The translations under genes were made by a program, and so were the position numbers. The notes below the pieces were generated by a model. It was not told where the DNA came from and searched no databases. It was given only the letters and a program-made list of their open reading frames with translations. Shown here one piece after another: positions 51,927 to 60,117 of a DNA stretch of 64,000 nucleotides (position 1 is the stretch's first letter; every line of letters starts with the position of its first letter). Location of the stretch: positions 62,001 through 126,000 of the forward strand of contig JAJYJJ010000005.1 in the NCBI GenBank assembly GCA_021789595.1, written 5' to 3'. Source of the DNA: Nitrospirota bacterium (GTDB lineage: Bacteria > Nitrospirota > Thermodesulfovibrionia > UBA6902 > JAJYJJ01).

Positions 51927-54020
51927 TTAAGACACATTCCGCAGCGTTGCCCTTGCATCAAGTGCAACAGTCCCTCTCTCCTTCACCACCAATGGATTTA
52001 TATCAAGCTCGATAACCTCTGGGATATCAATTGAGAGCTGTGACAGCCTGAGTATTGCATCCTCAAGACTATCAATGTCAACAGGCCTTTCGCCCCTTAC
52101 ACCCCTAAGAATCGGATATGAGCGGATTTCCCTTGTCATCTCCTTTGCATCCTGTCTTGTAAGGGGTGCAATCCTGAAGGATATATCCTTTAATGCCTCC
52201 ACATATATACCGCCAAGGCCAAACATAAGCATGGGGCCAAAGGTTGAATCAAGGCTGAGACCAAGTATTACCTCCTTACCCGTGGAGATCATCTCATAGA
52301 GCATCACACCATCTATATGTGCATCCGGCATAAGCCTTCTGACATTTGATGTTATCTCAAAGAATGCATCCTCTATATCCTTTGGTCCATTGAGCCCTGT
52401 CTTAACACCTCCAACATCTGTCTTATGCAGTATATCAGGGGATGATACCTTCATGACAACAGGATAGCCTATTCCGCTGGCTGCCTTTAATGCCTCCTTT
52501 ACAGTCCTTGCAAAAACAGCCTTTGGGAAGACAAACCCATATACCTTAAGAACCTCTTTTATCTGCTCATCTGAAAGCTGCCCCATGCCGGCATCAATGG
52601 CGTTCATAACCAATGCCCTTGCCTTTTCCTTATCAACCTCAAACCTCGGTATCTCCTGGGCACCGAGTCCTCTTTCGCTTGAGTAATCAACCATCCTTCT
52701 AAATGCCTTTACAGCAGGCTCAGGATAGGAAAAGTTAGGTATACCCTCATTCTTCAGCATCTCTACTGCTGATATGACCCTTTCGTGACCCATAAAGCAT
52801 GTAAGGATCGGTATCCTTGTCCTTTTAGATACGGCTATGACCTCATCTGCTGTCCTGTTTACATCTATCATTGCCTGCGGTGTAAGGATTATCAGGATGC
52901 CATCGATGTTTGCATCATTAATAACCACATCAAGGCTGTCCCTGTATCTCTCGTGGGTTGCATCTCCTATTATATCAACAGGGTTATAGAGCGAGGCATT
53001 CTTTGGAAGCAATCCATGAAGTTTGGTGATGGTATCAATGGAAAGGTTTGACAGGGTTATGCCTAATCTCTCTGCCTCGTCAGCAGCAAGGATCCCCGGG
53101 CCGCCTGCATTTGTAAGGATTAGAAGTCTGCTGCCCCCTGGCATGGGACATGAGGCAAATGCCTTTGCGGTCTCAAACAGATCCTCAATCCCTTCAACCC
53201 GTAAGATGCCTGTCTGTTTGAATGCCGCACTAAACGCCTGCTCAGAGCCAGCAAGCGCACCTGTATGTGACGATGCTGCCCTTGCACCGGCAGATGTGCC
53301 GCCTGCCTTCACAATGATGATTGGTTTTGACCTTACAGCATTGGAGGCGACATCGAGGAACCTCCTTCCATCAACAACACCCTCGATATATCCGAGAATG
53401 ACCTTTGTATCCGGGTCATTGGCGAGATATTCGATCATATCTATCTCGCTCAGGTCAGCCTTATTGCCGAGACTTATAAACTTTGAAAAACCAACCCTAT
53501 TACCAACAGCCCAATCCAGTATCGCAATCCCGAGCGCGCCTGACTGGGAGAAAAAGGCGATCTCGCCTCTGGGGAGCATACCTGCAGCAAATGTTGCATT
53601 GAGATTGTTTTTGGTATTTATAATCCCAAGACAGTTTGGCCCAAGAAGCCTTATGCCAAGCCCTTTCGCTCTATCCTTTAATTCCTCTTCAAGTCTGGTT
53701 CCATCACCGCCAGCCTCTTTAAATCCAGCAGTGATGACTATGGCTACCTTAATCCCCTTTTTTGCGCACTGCGGAAGGACATCGAGAATAAGATTGGGGG
53801 GTATGGCAATTATCGCCTGTTCTACATCATTGGCGACATCAAGTATACTGGGATATACCTTTAAGCCAAGCAGCTCCCGTGCCTTGGGGTTTATTGGATA
53901 GATATCCCCCTTAAAGCTAAATTCTATCAGGTTTTTTAATATGCTGTGGCCTACCTTATCTGGCTCTCTTGCTGCACCTATGAGGGCTATGGATTCAGGG
54001 TTAAAGAGTGCATCAAGCAT
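51927..54020 (-). CDS. ADP-forming acetate--CoA ligase, fused alpha-beta
   Basis: 697 residues. A CoA-binding Rossmann domain (FNPESIALIGAAREPDKVGHSILKNL, about 1-125) and a succinyl-CoA-ligase-like middle part with the phospho-His region SSHTGALAGS (about 250) are followed by a C-terminal ATP-grasp subunit (YPVVMKVSSPDILHKTDVGGVKTGL, DPLVV end). It converts acetyl-CoA (or another acyl-CoA), ADP and phosphate to the acid and ATP. It is typical of archaea and anaerobic bacteria. With Por in this window, it forms a route from pyruvate to acetate with ATP gain. Confidence 0.92.
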   Translation of the reverse strand: MLDALFNPESIALIGAAREPDKVGHSILKNLIEFSFKGDIYPINPKARELLGLKVYPSILDVANDVEQAIIAIPPNLILDVLPQCAKKGIKVAIVITAGFKEAGGDGTRLEEELKDRAKGLGIRLLGPNCLGIINTKNNLNATFAAGMLPRGEIAFFSQSGALGIAILDWAVGNRVGFSKFISLGNKADLSEIDMIEYLANDPDTKVILGYIEGVVDGRRFLDVASNAVRSKPIIIVKAGGTSAGARAASSHTGALAGSEQAFSAAFKQTGILRVEGIEDLFETAKAFASCPMPGGSRLLILTNAGGPGILAADEAERLGITLSNLSIDTITKLHGLLPKNASLYNPVDIIGDATHERYRDSLDVVINDANIDGILIILTPQAMIDVNRTADEVIAVSKRTRIPILTCFMGHERVISAVEMLKNEGIPNFSYPEPAVKAFRRMVDYSSERGLGAQEIPRFEVDKEKARALVMNAIDAGMGQLSDEQIKEVLKVYGFVFPKAVFARTVKEALKAASGIGYPVVMKVSSPDILHKTDVGGVKTGLNGPKDIEDAFFEITSNVRRLMPDAHIDGVMLYEMISTGKEVILGLSLDSTFGPMLMFGLGGIYVEALKDISFRIAPLTRQDAKEMTREIRSYPILRGVRGERPVDIDSLEDAILRLSQLSIDIPEVIELDINPLVVKERGTVALDARATLRNVS

Positions 54021-54141
54021 AGGATAATAATAGCACAGGAGGGAAAATTTTTAGCAGGGATGTTATTATTCAATAGGGATAGCGATTGCACAGGGACATT
54101 GTTCCCTCACAAGATTCAATAGATTATTAAAAAGGAGTTTA

Positions 54142-54789
54142 ATGCTGAGGCTTATAATCTTTGACCTTGATGGGACTATTGTCGATTCAAGTATAGACAT
54201 CACAAATGCAATAAATTATGCAATAAAACCACTGGGCATGAAGCCTGTTCAGCCTTCCGATACAATAAAGATAGTTGGCGAAGGCATAACAAGGCTTATA
54301 GAGAAACTTCTGCCTGAAGAACTCTCTGAAGACAGAGCAGAGACAACCAAAAGGTTTATAGATTATTACTCGGCGCATCTGTTAGATTTCACAAGGGCAT
54401 ACCCGCATGTGGAGGAAGTACTGAAGGCCCTCAATGACTATAAAAGGGCAGTCATATCAAATAAGCGTGAAGGGCTTTCCATCTCAATCCTCGATGGGCT
54501 TGGACTTTTAAGATATTTTGACCTTATCCTTGGAAGCGATAGTGCAGGGGCAAAAAAACCATCACCCATACCTGTACAAAGGGTCATGGACTGCCTCGGG
54601 GCCAGGGCTGAAGAGACGATTATTGTTGGCGACAGCAACCTCGATATAGAGGCGGGAAAGGCAGCGCATATCAGAACCATTGCCGTTACCTATGGATACA
54701 GGCCGAGAGATGTCCTGATGGATGCGGATTTTATGATAGATGACATGGTTGACCTGATAAAGGTTGTAAAGTTACTGCAAAATGGGTAA
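54142..54789 (+). CDS. gph: HAD-family hydrolase, phosphoglycolate phosphatase-like
   Basis: 215 residues. FDLDGTIVDSSIDIT (nucleophile Asp), a helical cap, then VISNKREG and VGDSNLDIEAGKAAHIRTIAVTYGYR. The Gph assignment is by family. The true substrate could be another phosphate monoester. The ribosome site is AAGGAG. A small GGGA...TCCC hairpin lies between the divergent promoters. Confidence 0.88.
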   Translation: MLRLIIFDLDGTIVDSSIDITNAINYAIKPLGMKPVQPSDTIKIVGEGITRLIEKLLPEELSEDRAETTKRFIDYYSAHLLDFTRAYPHVEEVLKALNDYKRAVISNKREGLSISILDGLGLLRYFDLILGSDSAGAKKPSPIPVQRVMDCLGARAEETIIVGDSNLDIEAGKAAHIRTIAVTYGYRPRDVLMDADFMIDDMVDLIKVVKLLQNG

Positions 54790-54802
54790 TGCTTTTTTAA
54801 TT

Positions 54803-55195
54803 CTAAATGGCAGGCTTATAAGGGAATTTGTAAACTTCCTTCAATTTTTCCATTATCCCCTTTAATATTTCATACTGTTGCCTTTCTACTTCAATTGTTC
54901 TACCAAACATCTCCTTGTCTGATGGGTCATCAATGAGTTGCTGTATCATGGTATGTTTCTTCACTGCTGATTCCTCAGATGCCATGCTCAAAACAAGCAG
55001 CTTTATCTCATCCTGTTCTTGATTTACTTCTGGCATTATAAAAACAGGCTTCCCTTCCTTGTTAAGGATATACCTTATTAACATCCTCGCATGTTCTAAT
55101 TCGTCTCTACTGAAATCCTCAAAGGCTTTCAAAGTGACCTTCCTTTACGTCTCAAATAGGACATTACTTATGTAGCTATCAATAGTTGCAGTGCC
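54803..55195 (-). pseudogene. Ferritin-like gene, truncated and interrupted
   Basis: The open part from a TTG at 55132 reads KAFEDFSRDELEHARMLIRYIL (Glu-x2-His metal pair) and later EESAVKKHTMIQQ and TIEVERQQYEILKGI, i.e. three helices of a ferritin-like four-helix bundle. Upstream in the same frame, past a TAA at 55147-55145, the sequence ATIDSYISNVLFET continues as the end of the first helix. It then stops at the inverted repeat bordering the restriction-modification island. So the first 20 or so codons were replaced and a nonsense codon followed. The protein is probably non-functional. Confidence 0.7.
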
Positions 55196-55202
55196 GTGCC
55201 GA
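55183..55202 (+). repeat. Left inverted repeat of the restriction-modification cassette
   Basis: 20 bp (TAGTTGCAGTGCC...) matching the reverse complement of 57723-57742 at 19 of 20 positions. It lies immediately after the methylase stop codon. Confidence 0.8.
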
Positions 55203-57023
55203 TTATATTGATTGAGTAAAAGTAGGATGTTGCCGATTTGAGGCTTTTTCAAAGAGAGAGTATTGAAATTGTTCCTCTTGTTCTTTTCCGTCTTTTGCAA
55301 AAAAGACATCCCACTCTTCTCTCGTCATATTTTGCGAAATGTCATCCGGTAAATTACTAAGTAGTCTTCTTGCATTTTCAAAGCCGAGATAGTCAGCTAT
55401 TTTGAAAAGATTGATACGCATTAGCATGTCCTTAGTGTATGGACGCTTAGCGTCAATGAACGTAATAGCTCTTAGTAAATCTTGAGTATATGAGCTATTA
55501 AGGATTGCCAATGTGATTAGTGCTTCTGATATGTCGTCAAAGCCTAAGAAATAGCAGGTATCATCTAACATCATTGGTTTATTCTTATAAGGTAAAATCA
55601 ATGAAAAAAAAGGTTTTTTATATAAACCAGAAATTGCTATTTTATAAGGTTTAAAGGAGTATTCCCCGATCCCAAAAATAGAAAATGACGGTTTACCCTT
55701 ATAAATACTTGACCGTCTCTCTGTGAAAAAACGGATATTATCTGTAAGGTATTTGTAAATATTCGGGAATTTATTCTCAAGGTATTTTGTATCTTCTCCA
55801 ACCTTCTTTTGAGTTAAGATAGTAAATTTTCTGGGCTTTGCAATCAAAGGTGATTGAATGTCAGAGCTTTTTATTAAAGCGAAAATCAGGTCATCTTCTA
55901 AGGTAAGCTCTTCGTTAAAGCCATTGATATATTTACCATCCATCGTCTCAAGTTCAAGTATTTTAGAGCAATCATGCTTTATACCTTGTCGCCAAATAAA
56001 AGGACAGGTCCCGTCAAAGGCTTTACTGTCATGATAAAGATCGACGTCAGATACAAATTTACGACCAGCCCAACCAAACTCACTTTCAACTACATTTGGT
56101 GAATCAAAAAGAGATACTTTACAGATATACTCATGAGAACTTCTTCCTAACCTGCATTTGAACAAAGACGCTTCCACGGATGCGTTGAAATATGCCTTAG
56201 TATCAAATCTTAAAGCAGTCATATCAGAAATGTCATAATTCGTTTTCGGAAGGTCAAATATCAAATTTTTAATGACGGAATTTTTTGCAAGCATTGCAAT
56301 GTATCCGCAGTGTTTCGCAAATGATTTGAGCATCATTAAGATGATATATTCCCCAATATCAAAATTCCCTTTCCCAGTGATAGCATCAAGTCCATTGTAA
56401 GACTTGAAATTACTTTTTGTTGGTAGATTACTGGAATTCAAAGTGCTCAATTCCGAATTAGTAACCCATGGTGGGTTACCGAGAACAAGAACTTTTTCTT
56501 TAGTTGTGGCTTTTTCTATATGTGAAAAATCAAACTCAAAAACGTCTTCACAGTATAAAAAAATCGAAGGTTTGTTCAAATGAGGATTCTCAACGAATAA
56601 TTCGAGTATTGCAAATTTTGTAAACCAAAAATAAGGTTCATAGATTTCTACGCCATACACTTGTTTAAGTTTTTGGAACGCTTTAAGAGCTGATATGATA
56701 AACGAACCTTTGCCGAAGGTAGGTTCCACGACTATTTCAGGAGTAAAGCCTTCTTTCAAAAGAATACTGCACACTAAGTCGCTTAGAATACTTGGTGTTT
56801 GGAAATCGCCAAATTCTCTTCTTTCCATGTCTTCAGAAATGATGTGTTTAGGTTCAAGAAGTTCTAAGAAAAGCAAGAAATCATGCTCATTTCTGAAGAA
56901 GTCATTGATTCCACAAAGCTGCATAAGAGAATTATTTGCTTCCTTGAAAGTTTGAATATGATGGAAATGGCTTCTTAAGGAATCAAGGGTCGAAAGTTTT
57001 ATATTCTGTAAGGCTTTTTTCAT
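55203..57023 (-). CDS. N6-adenine DNA methyltransferase of a type II restriction system
   Basis: 606 residues. SAM motif VVEPTFGKGSFIISALKAF (about 98-116), the catalytic motif IV as VLGNPPW (about 180-186), and a large C-terminal specificity-like region. The NPPW motif marks an amino-methyltransferase of the gamma class (TaqI/Eco57I-like). The gene is visibly AT-richer than its neighbours and lies in an island flanked by inverted repeats, so it was acquired horizontally. It overlaps the upstream nuclease gene by 4 nt. Confidence 0.85.
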   Translation of the reverse strand: MKKALQNIKLSTLDSLRSHFHHIQTFKEANNSLMQLCGINDFFRNEHDFLLFLELLEPKHIISEDMERREFGDFQTPSILSDLVCSILLKEGFTPEIVVEPTFGKGSFIISALKAFQKLKQVYGVEIYEPYFWFTKFAILELFVENPHLNKPSIFLYCEDVFEFDFSHIEKATTKEKVLVLGNPPWVTNSELSTLNSSNLPTKSNFKSYNGLDAITGKGNFDIGEYIILMMLKSFAKHCGYIAMLAKNSVIKNLIFDLPKTNYDISDMTALRFDTKAYFNASVEASLFKCRLGRSSHEYICKVSLFDSPNVVESEFGWAGRKFVSDVDLYHDSKAFDGTCPFIWRQGIKHDCSKILELETMDGKYINGFNEELTLEDDLIFALIKSSDIQSPLIAKPRKFTILTQKKVGEDTKYLENKFPNIYKYLTDNIRFFTERRSSIYKGKPSFSIFGIGEYSFKPYKIAISGLYKKPFFSLILPYKNKPMMLDDTCYFLGFDDISEALITLAILNSSYTQDLLRAITFIDAKRPYTKDMLMRINLFKIADYLGFENARRLLSNLPDDISQNMTREEWDVFFAKDGKEQEEQFQYSLFEKASNRQHPTFTQSI

Positions 57024-57688
57024 ATCTTGTTTACTATACGAATTATTCCGTCAACGCTTTCAGCGAGTTTGACGATGCGCCCGTACTGCAATCGCCACTG
57101 TAGGGCGTTAGAAATTGTTAGGTAGCCCTGCTCAGGCTTATTGCGCAATATTTCTTCAGCTAAATCGCGCATTGTTATTTCATCTGCTGGAAGATTTCTG
57201 TCTGTAAGATAAGCGATTATATCTTCGGAATTTGCATTGTTGTCGAGCATTTGCCGGATTGTTTTTGTTATTTGGAAGTCAGCAGTTCTGTGCTTATGGA
57301 TAAACGAACAACTGACAAAGTTGAGGCGTGCAACCTTTTTAGCGGGGTCGTCGGTCTTCTCGTATACAAAGAGTAGTAAGTTATAACCTAGACCATAGAT
57401 TTTTTGTCTTGCATTCTTGAAGGGGCAAGATGATTTAGGCTGTTCAATCGAGGTTACTTTGATATCAGTACTGATATCACCAGAAGGTATATCAATAGCG
57501 TTTGCGGAGGAACCGATTTCAACATCATAATTTTTCTCAAGATGATCTGTAAATTTGTGTTCTATGAATGTACCGACAGCCTTCCCATCCGTTACTCCAA
57601 ACAAATCCTTGTTATCAAAGTTAGATTCTCTTTCACAAAAAGCCTTTGCTTCTTTAATCAATGCATCAATCGTTAGTTTTGGCTTCAT
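57020..57688 (-). CDS. Putative type II restriction endonuclease
   Basis: 222 residues. GTFIEHKFTDHLEKNY followed by SGDISTDIKVTS gives an E ... D-x-K-like PD-(D/E)xK arrangement near residues 42-80. The rest has no known family I can name. It is directly upstream of the methylase with a 4-nt overlap, as expected for a type II nuclease/methylase pair, and has the same AT-rich composition. The nuclease role is inferred mostly from position. The ribosome site GGAGAA lies 6 nt before the ATG. Confidence 0.65.
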   Translation of the reverse strand: MKPKLTIDALIKEAKAFCERESNFDNKDLFGVTDGKAVGTFIEHKFTDHLEKNYDVEIGSSANAIDIPSGDISTDIKVTSIEQPKSSCPFKNARQKIYGLGYNLLLFVYEKTDDPAKKVARLNFVSCSFIHKHRTADFQITKTIRQMLDNNANSEDIIAYLTDRNLPADEITMRDLAEEILRNKPEQGYLTISNALQWRLQYGRIVKLAESVDGIIRIVNKI

Positions 57689-57722
57689 TTACTTCTCCTA
57701 ACGTATAGGTATTGTATCCTTT

Positions 57723-57742
57723 TCGGCACGGCATTGCAACTA
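57723..57742 (+). repeat. Right inverted repeat of the restriction-modification cassette
   Basis: 20 bp (TCGGCACGGCATTGC...) that pair with the left copy at 55183-55202 with one mismatch. It overlaps the outer arm of the attC-like palindrome. Confidence 0.8.
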
Positions 57743-57813
57743 ACGGTTGCAGGCTAAAAGAAGTGCGTTAGCATTTGCCGATTAATCTATTTCCTTTTAG
57801 CCTGCTGTTAGGC
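57740..57813 (-). mobile_element. attC-like recombination site after the GyrI-like gene
   Basis: On the minus strand the site runs from GCCTAAC (57813-57807) to GTTAG (57744-57740). Inside, a perfect 12-bp arm pair GCAGGCTAAAAG/CTTTTAGCCTGC encloses a 33-nt loop. Outer pairing is CTAAC with GTTAG, with a few unpaired bases between the arms. This R-L...L-R layout with RYYYAAC and GTT ends is that of integron attC sites, 16 nt after a gene stop as in gene cassettes. No integron integrase is present. A transposon-free palindrome of other origin is possible. Confidence 0.5.
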
Positions 57814-57830
57814 GATGGATTTTGCCCATT
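57807..57830 (+). repeat. Inverted repeat at the end of the GyrI-like cassette
   Basis: GTTAGGC, 5 unlike bases, then ATTTTGCCCA. It matches the reverse complement of 58463-58486 at 20 of 24 positions, so the GyrI-like gene is bounded by its own inverted repeats. Confidence 0.6.
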
Positions 57831-58441
57831 CATTTTATCGGATGTCTTAAAACTGTTTTCATTTTTTCTGGTGCAGTTTTACGAGGGTCGCTCAAGTATA
57901 TTTCGTGATGTTTCCCTGTTAAATTATGCCCTTTGCTCTTTACGAAATTATGAATCTTCTCAATGGTTGGACCCTCGGCAGAATAAGGACCAATATGCAT
58001 TATCTGAGCTGACAGCCCTTCATGAAAACTTTCAAATCTTACTTTGGAAAGAGCCGGGGGATTTTTCTTTTTCTCCACTTGTTCAAGAGCTTTATTGACC
58101 AGGTCTCTTGTTACATATTCTGGCTGCATAATCATTACTATCCATTTCCACGCATCTTTATTTTCCATGCTGAATTTGGTCATATCATCAGTCCACCAAA
58201 GACCTTCAAGAGGCATAACACCATAATCAATAGCTGTCTTCCCTTTTTTAATTGTAAATTTGAGGGTATAAGATACGGCATATAATGCTTCTACTGCGTC
58301 TTTGAACTCTTGGGATGTGTTTGGGTCACCGGTACCATCAATCATGAGAAAATTCATTTTGGGAACATCAACTATCATAACTTCTTTTGGAGAGGGATTA
58401 TATAGGTGTTTGAGTTCTTTTTTGAGGTCAACCTTTTTCAT
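57830..58441 (-). CDS. GyrI-like small-molecule-binding protein
   Basis: 203 residues with the GyrI-like (PF06445) ligand-binding fold. PKMNFLMIDGTGDPNTSQEFKDAVEALYAVSYTLKF is a typical start, with YGVMPLEGLWW and GLSAQIMHIGPYSAEGPTIEKIHNFV following. No DNA-binding domain is attached. Members are stand-alone binders often found in mobile cassettes. It is bounded by inverted repeats and followed by the attC-like site. Confidence 0.85.
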   Translation of the reverse strand: MKKVDLKKELKHLYNPSPKEVMIVDVPKMNFLMIDGTGDPNTSQEFKDAVEALYAVSYTLKFTIKKGKTAIDYGVMPLEGLWWTDDMTKFSMENKDAWKWIVMIMQPEYVTRDLVNKALEQVEKKKNPPALSKVRFESFHEGLSAQIMHIGPYSAEGPTIEKIHNFVKSKGHNLTGKHHEIYLSDPRKTAPEKMKTVLRHPIK

Positions 58442-58462
58442 GGCTCTTGCCCCTTATTTTAT

Positions 58463-58486
58463 ATTGGGCAAAATCTTTTGCCTAAC
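58463..58486 (+). repeat. Inverted repeat at the start of the GyrI-like cassette
   Basis: ATTGGGCAAAAT...GCCTAAC, the partner of 57807-57830. On the minus strand it reads GTTAGGC just before the gene, as at a cassette junction. Confidence 0.6.
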
Positions 58487-58604
58487 TTGTTCATAAGCGA
58501 AATAGGTGCGTATATCCCCCTGTTTTTAGGGTTATAGACGAACTTGTTTCGTTTATCCCGATTCTGGCTGAAGGCCAAAAATCCCTTCCCTCTGACAAAA
58601 TATG

Positions 58605-58790
58605 TCACTCATCACCTCCTTCTCTCAGACTTAAGCTGTCCAATGGACTCTTTATCTTACCAAGACTTTTTGTGCTGACGTGAGCAGGATGCCATCTGTG
58701 GCCCGGAATGGTCTTAACCTTCGTGACATAATCAGGATTGTAACGAAAAGCAACTATTATCCTGTCTGAGTTATCTTTGCTGACGGTCAC
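58605..58790 (-). pseudogene. Tyrosine recombinase (integrase) with most of its interior deleted
   Basis: 61 codons from a GTG at 58790. The first 35 residues (DRIIVAFRYNPDYVTKVKTIPGHRWHP) resemble the N-terminus of XerC/IntI-like integrases. The last 26 (AHVSTKSLGKIKSPLDSLSL...) resemble their extreme C-terminus, where a catalytic Tyr normally sits just before HVS. The two ends are joined in frame, so the whole catalytic domain and the tyrosine are gone. The gene keeps a promoter and a stop codon. Confidence 0.65.
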
Positions 58791-58814
58791 CCCATGTTAT
58801 CTCCCCTTTGTGAA

Positions 58815-58843
58815 ATATTATCAACTCCTTCTAGCGCTGTCAA
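58815..58843 (-). promoter_or_regulatory. Promoter of the deleted integrase gene
   Basis: Minus-strand TTGACA (58843-58838), 17 nt, TAATAT (58820-58815). A two-codon frame (ATG GGG TGA) precedes the GTG start. Confidence 0.5.
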
Positions 58844-58870
58844 GCTAACGCATTGAATCATCTGATAAAA

Positions 58871-58904
58871 TGTAACCCAAACTTTTAAGGAGGTTAGGGT
58901 TACA
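58871..58904 (-). terminator. Probable mglA terminator
   Basis: TGTAACCC (58871-58878) pairs with GGGTTACA (58897-58904). On the minus strand TTTTATC follows. It lies 80 nt after the mglA stop, at the edge of the accessory island. Confidence 0.4.
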
Positions 58905-58983
58905 TAGGGATAATCCCTTTAAGGCTGACAGATTGGGATAGCAGTAAAGTTGTTATCTGATAAGAAGTAACAAAAATTATAGG

Positions 58984-59571
58984 TTAGTAATGCTTCTTTA
59001 ATTCAAACAGCACCTGTTTGGCCACACTCTTCAGGGTCTCGAAAACTCCTATGCCTTCAACTGCAACACCCTCAAACCATTGAATGCCGTTGGGGTTTAG
59101 TATCTGGTTCATCTCCTCAAGCGGTGCGACATTCGGGAGGTCTCTCTTGTTATACTGTATGATGAAAGCCAGTTTTTCAAGGTCATAGCCCTGCTCGGCA
59201 AGGTTTACCCTTAGGTCATCCAGGCTCTCGATATTTGCATCCATCCTCTCTATCTGACTGTCTGCAACAAATACAACTCCATCGACACCTTTAAGTATCA
59301 GCTTTCTGCTTGCTGCATAGAAGACCTGCCCGGGGACGGTGTAGAGATGAAACCTTACCCTGAAGCCCTTTATATCACCGAGGGCAAGTGGAAGAAAATC
59401 GAAAAAGAGTGTCCTTTCTGTTTCTGTGGCAAGCGATATAAGCTTGCCTTTCTGTTCGGGATTCGTCCTTTTATATATGTATTGCAGGTTTGTTGTCTTG
59501 CCGCCCAGCCCAGGGCCGTAATAGACTATCTTGCAGTTTATCTCACGGGAGGAATAGTTTATAAAGGACAC
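58984..59571 (-). CDS. mglA: MglA-like polarity GTPase
   Basis: 195-residue small Ras-like GTPase. P-loop YGPGLGGKTTN (about 18-28), switch region and VPGQVFY (bacterial equivalent of DxxG, with Asp replaced), and QYNKRDLP (N/TKxD). In Myxococcus MglA sets the leading pole for gliding and twitching. It follows mglB after 9 nt, as usual. Confidence 0.94.
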   Translation of the reverse strand: MSFINYSSREINCKIVYYGPGLGGKTTNLQYIYKRTNPEQKGKLISLATETERTLFFDFLPLALGDIKGFRVRFHLYTVPGQVFYAASRKLILKGVDGVVFVADSQIERMDANIESLDDLRVNLAEQGYDLEKLAFIIQYNKRDLPNVAPLEEMNQILNPNGIQWFEGVAVEGIGVFETLKSVAKQVLFELKKHY

Positions 59572-59580
59572 TTGCAGTAC

Positions 59581-60075
59581 CTACCTGAAGAGGTTGTCAA
59601 TGTCTTCGTCGCTGATCTCCGCAAATGGAGATACCTCTACGCTCCCTTCCACCTTTTCCTTTTCTGTCTTTGCGGCAATGGAATCAAATATCCTTACGAG
59701 GGCGTCAGATGTCTTTTTCACCCTCAGCCGAACAAGGCCGAGCGAGGAACGCTGGTCAAAGATAACAACAAGGATGACCCTCTGCCCGATAAGGGATATA
59801 TGGATATTGTCCTTCTCGCCCTCATGGAAGAGTATGGTAAATTCTTTCTCTCCAAGGAGTCTTGCAATACCGCCTGTGGCAGCGATATTGCCTGCTGTAA
59901 GCGATGCAAGGGATGTAGTATCTATGTTGCGGGTTTCTCCTGCAGATGCTATAAGCTGACCGTTTTTATCAACGAGAAACACCACCTTTGCATTTGCCTG
60001 CTGGTGGAGTTTCTGGAGTTCAGCATCTATCTGGCTGAACTCCTCTTCATACATTACTAAATCTGGACTAGCCAT
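59581..60075 (-). CDS. mglB: MglB-like Roadblock/LC7 GTPase-activating protein
   Basis: 164 residues with the Roadblock/LC7 fold: ANAKVVFLVDKNGQLIASAG, LASLTAGNIAATGGIARLLGEKEFTILFHEG and ILVVIFDQRSSLGLVRLRV. It activates MglA GTP hydrolysis at the lagging pole. An acidic C-terminal tail (EISDEDIDNLFR) is present. It lies 42 nt after porB with no terminator seen, so read-through from the por operon is possible. Confidence 0.92.
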   Translation of the reverse strand: MASPDLVMYEEEFSQIDAELQKLHQQANAKVVFLVDKNGQLIASAGETRNIDTTSLASLTAGNIAATGGIARLLGEKEFTILFHEGEKDNIHISLIGQRVILVVIFDQRSSLGLVRLRVKKTSDALVRIFDSIAAKTEKEKVEGSVEVSPFAEISDEDIDNLFR

Positions 60076-60117
60076 TTGCTACTAAAAATAGCATAAATAT
60101 TTAGCTTTATCAAGTCC

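Noticed and set aside
53023-53901. A 292-codon plus-strand frame in the acetate-CoA ligase gene
   Set aside because: Antisense to a well-supported gene and low-complexity Ser/Pro/Ala content.
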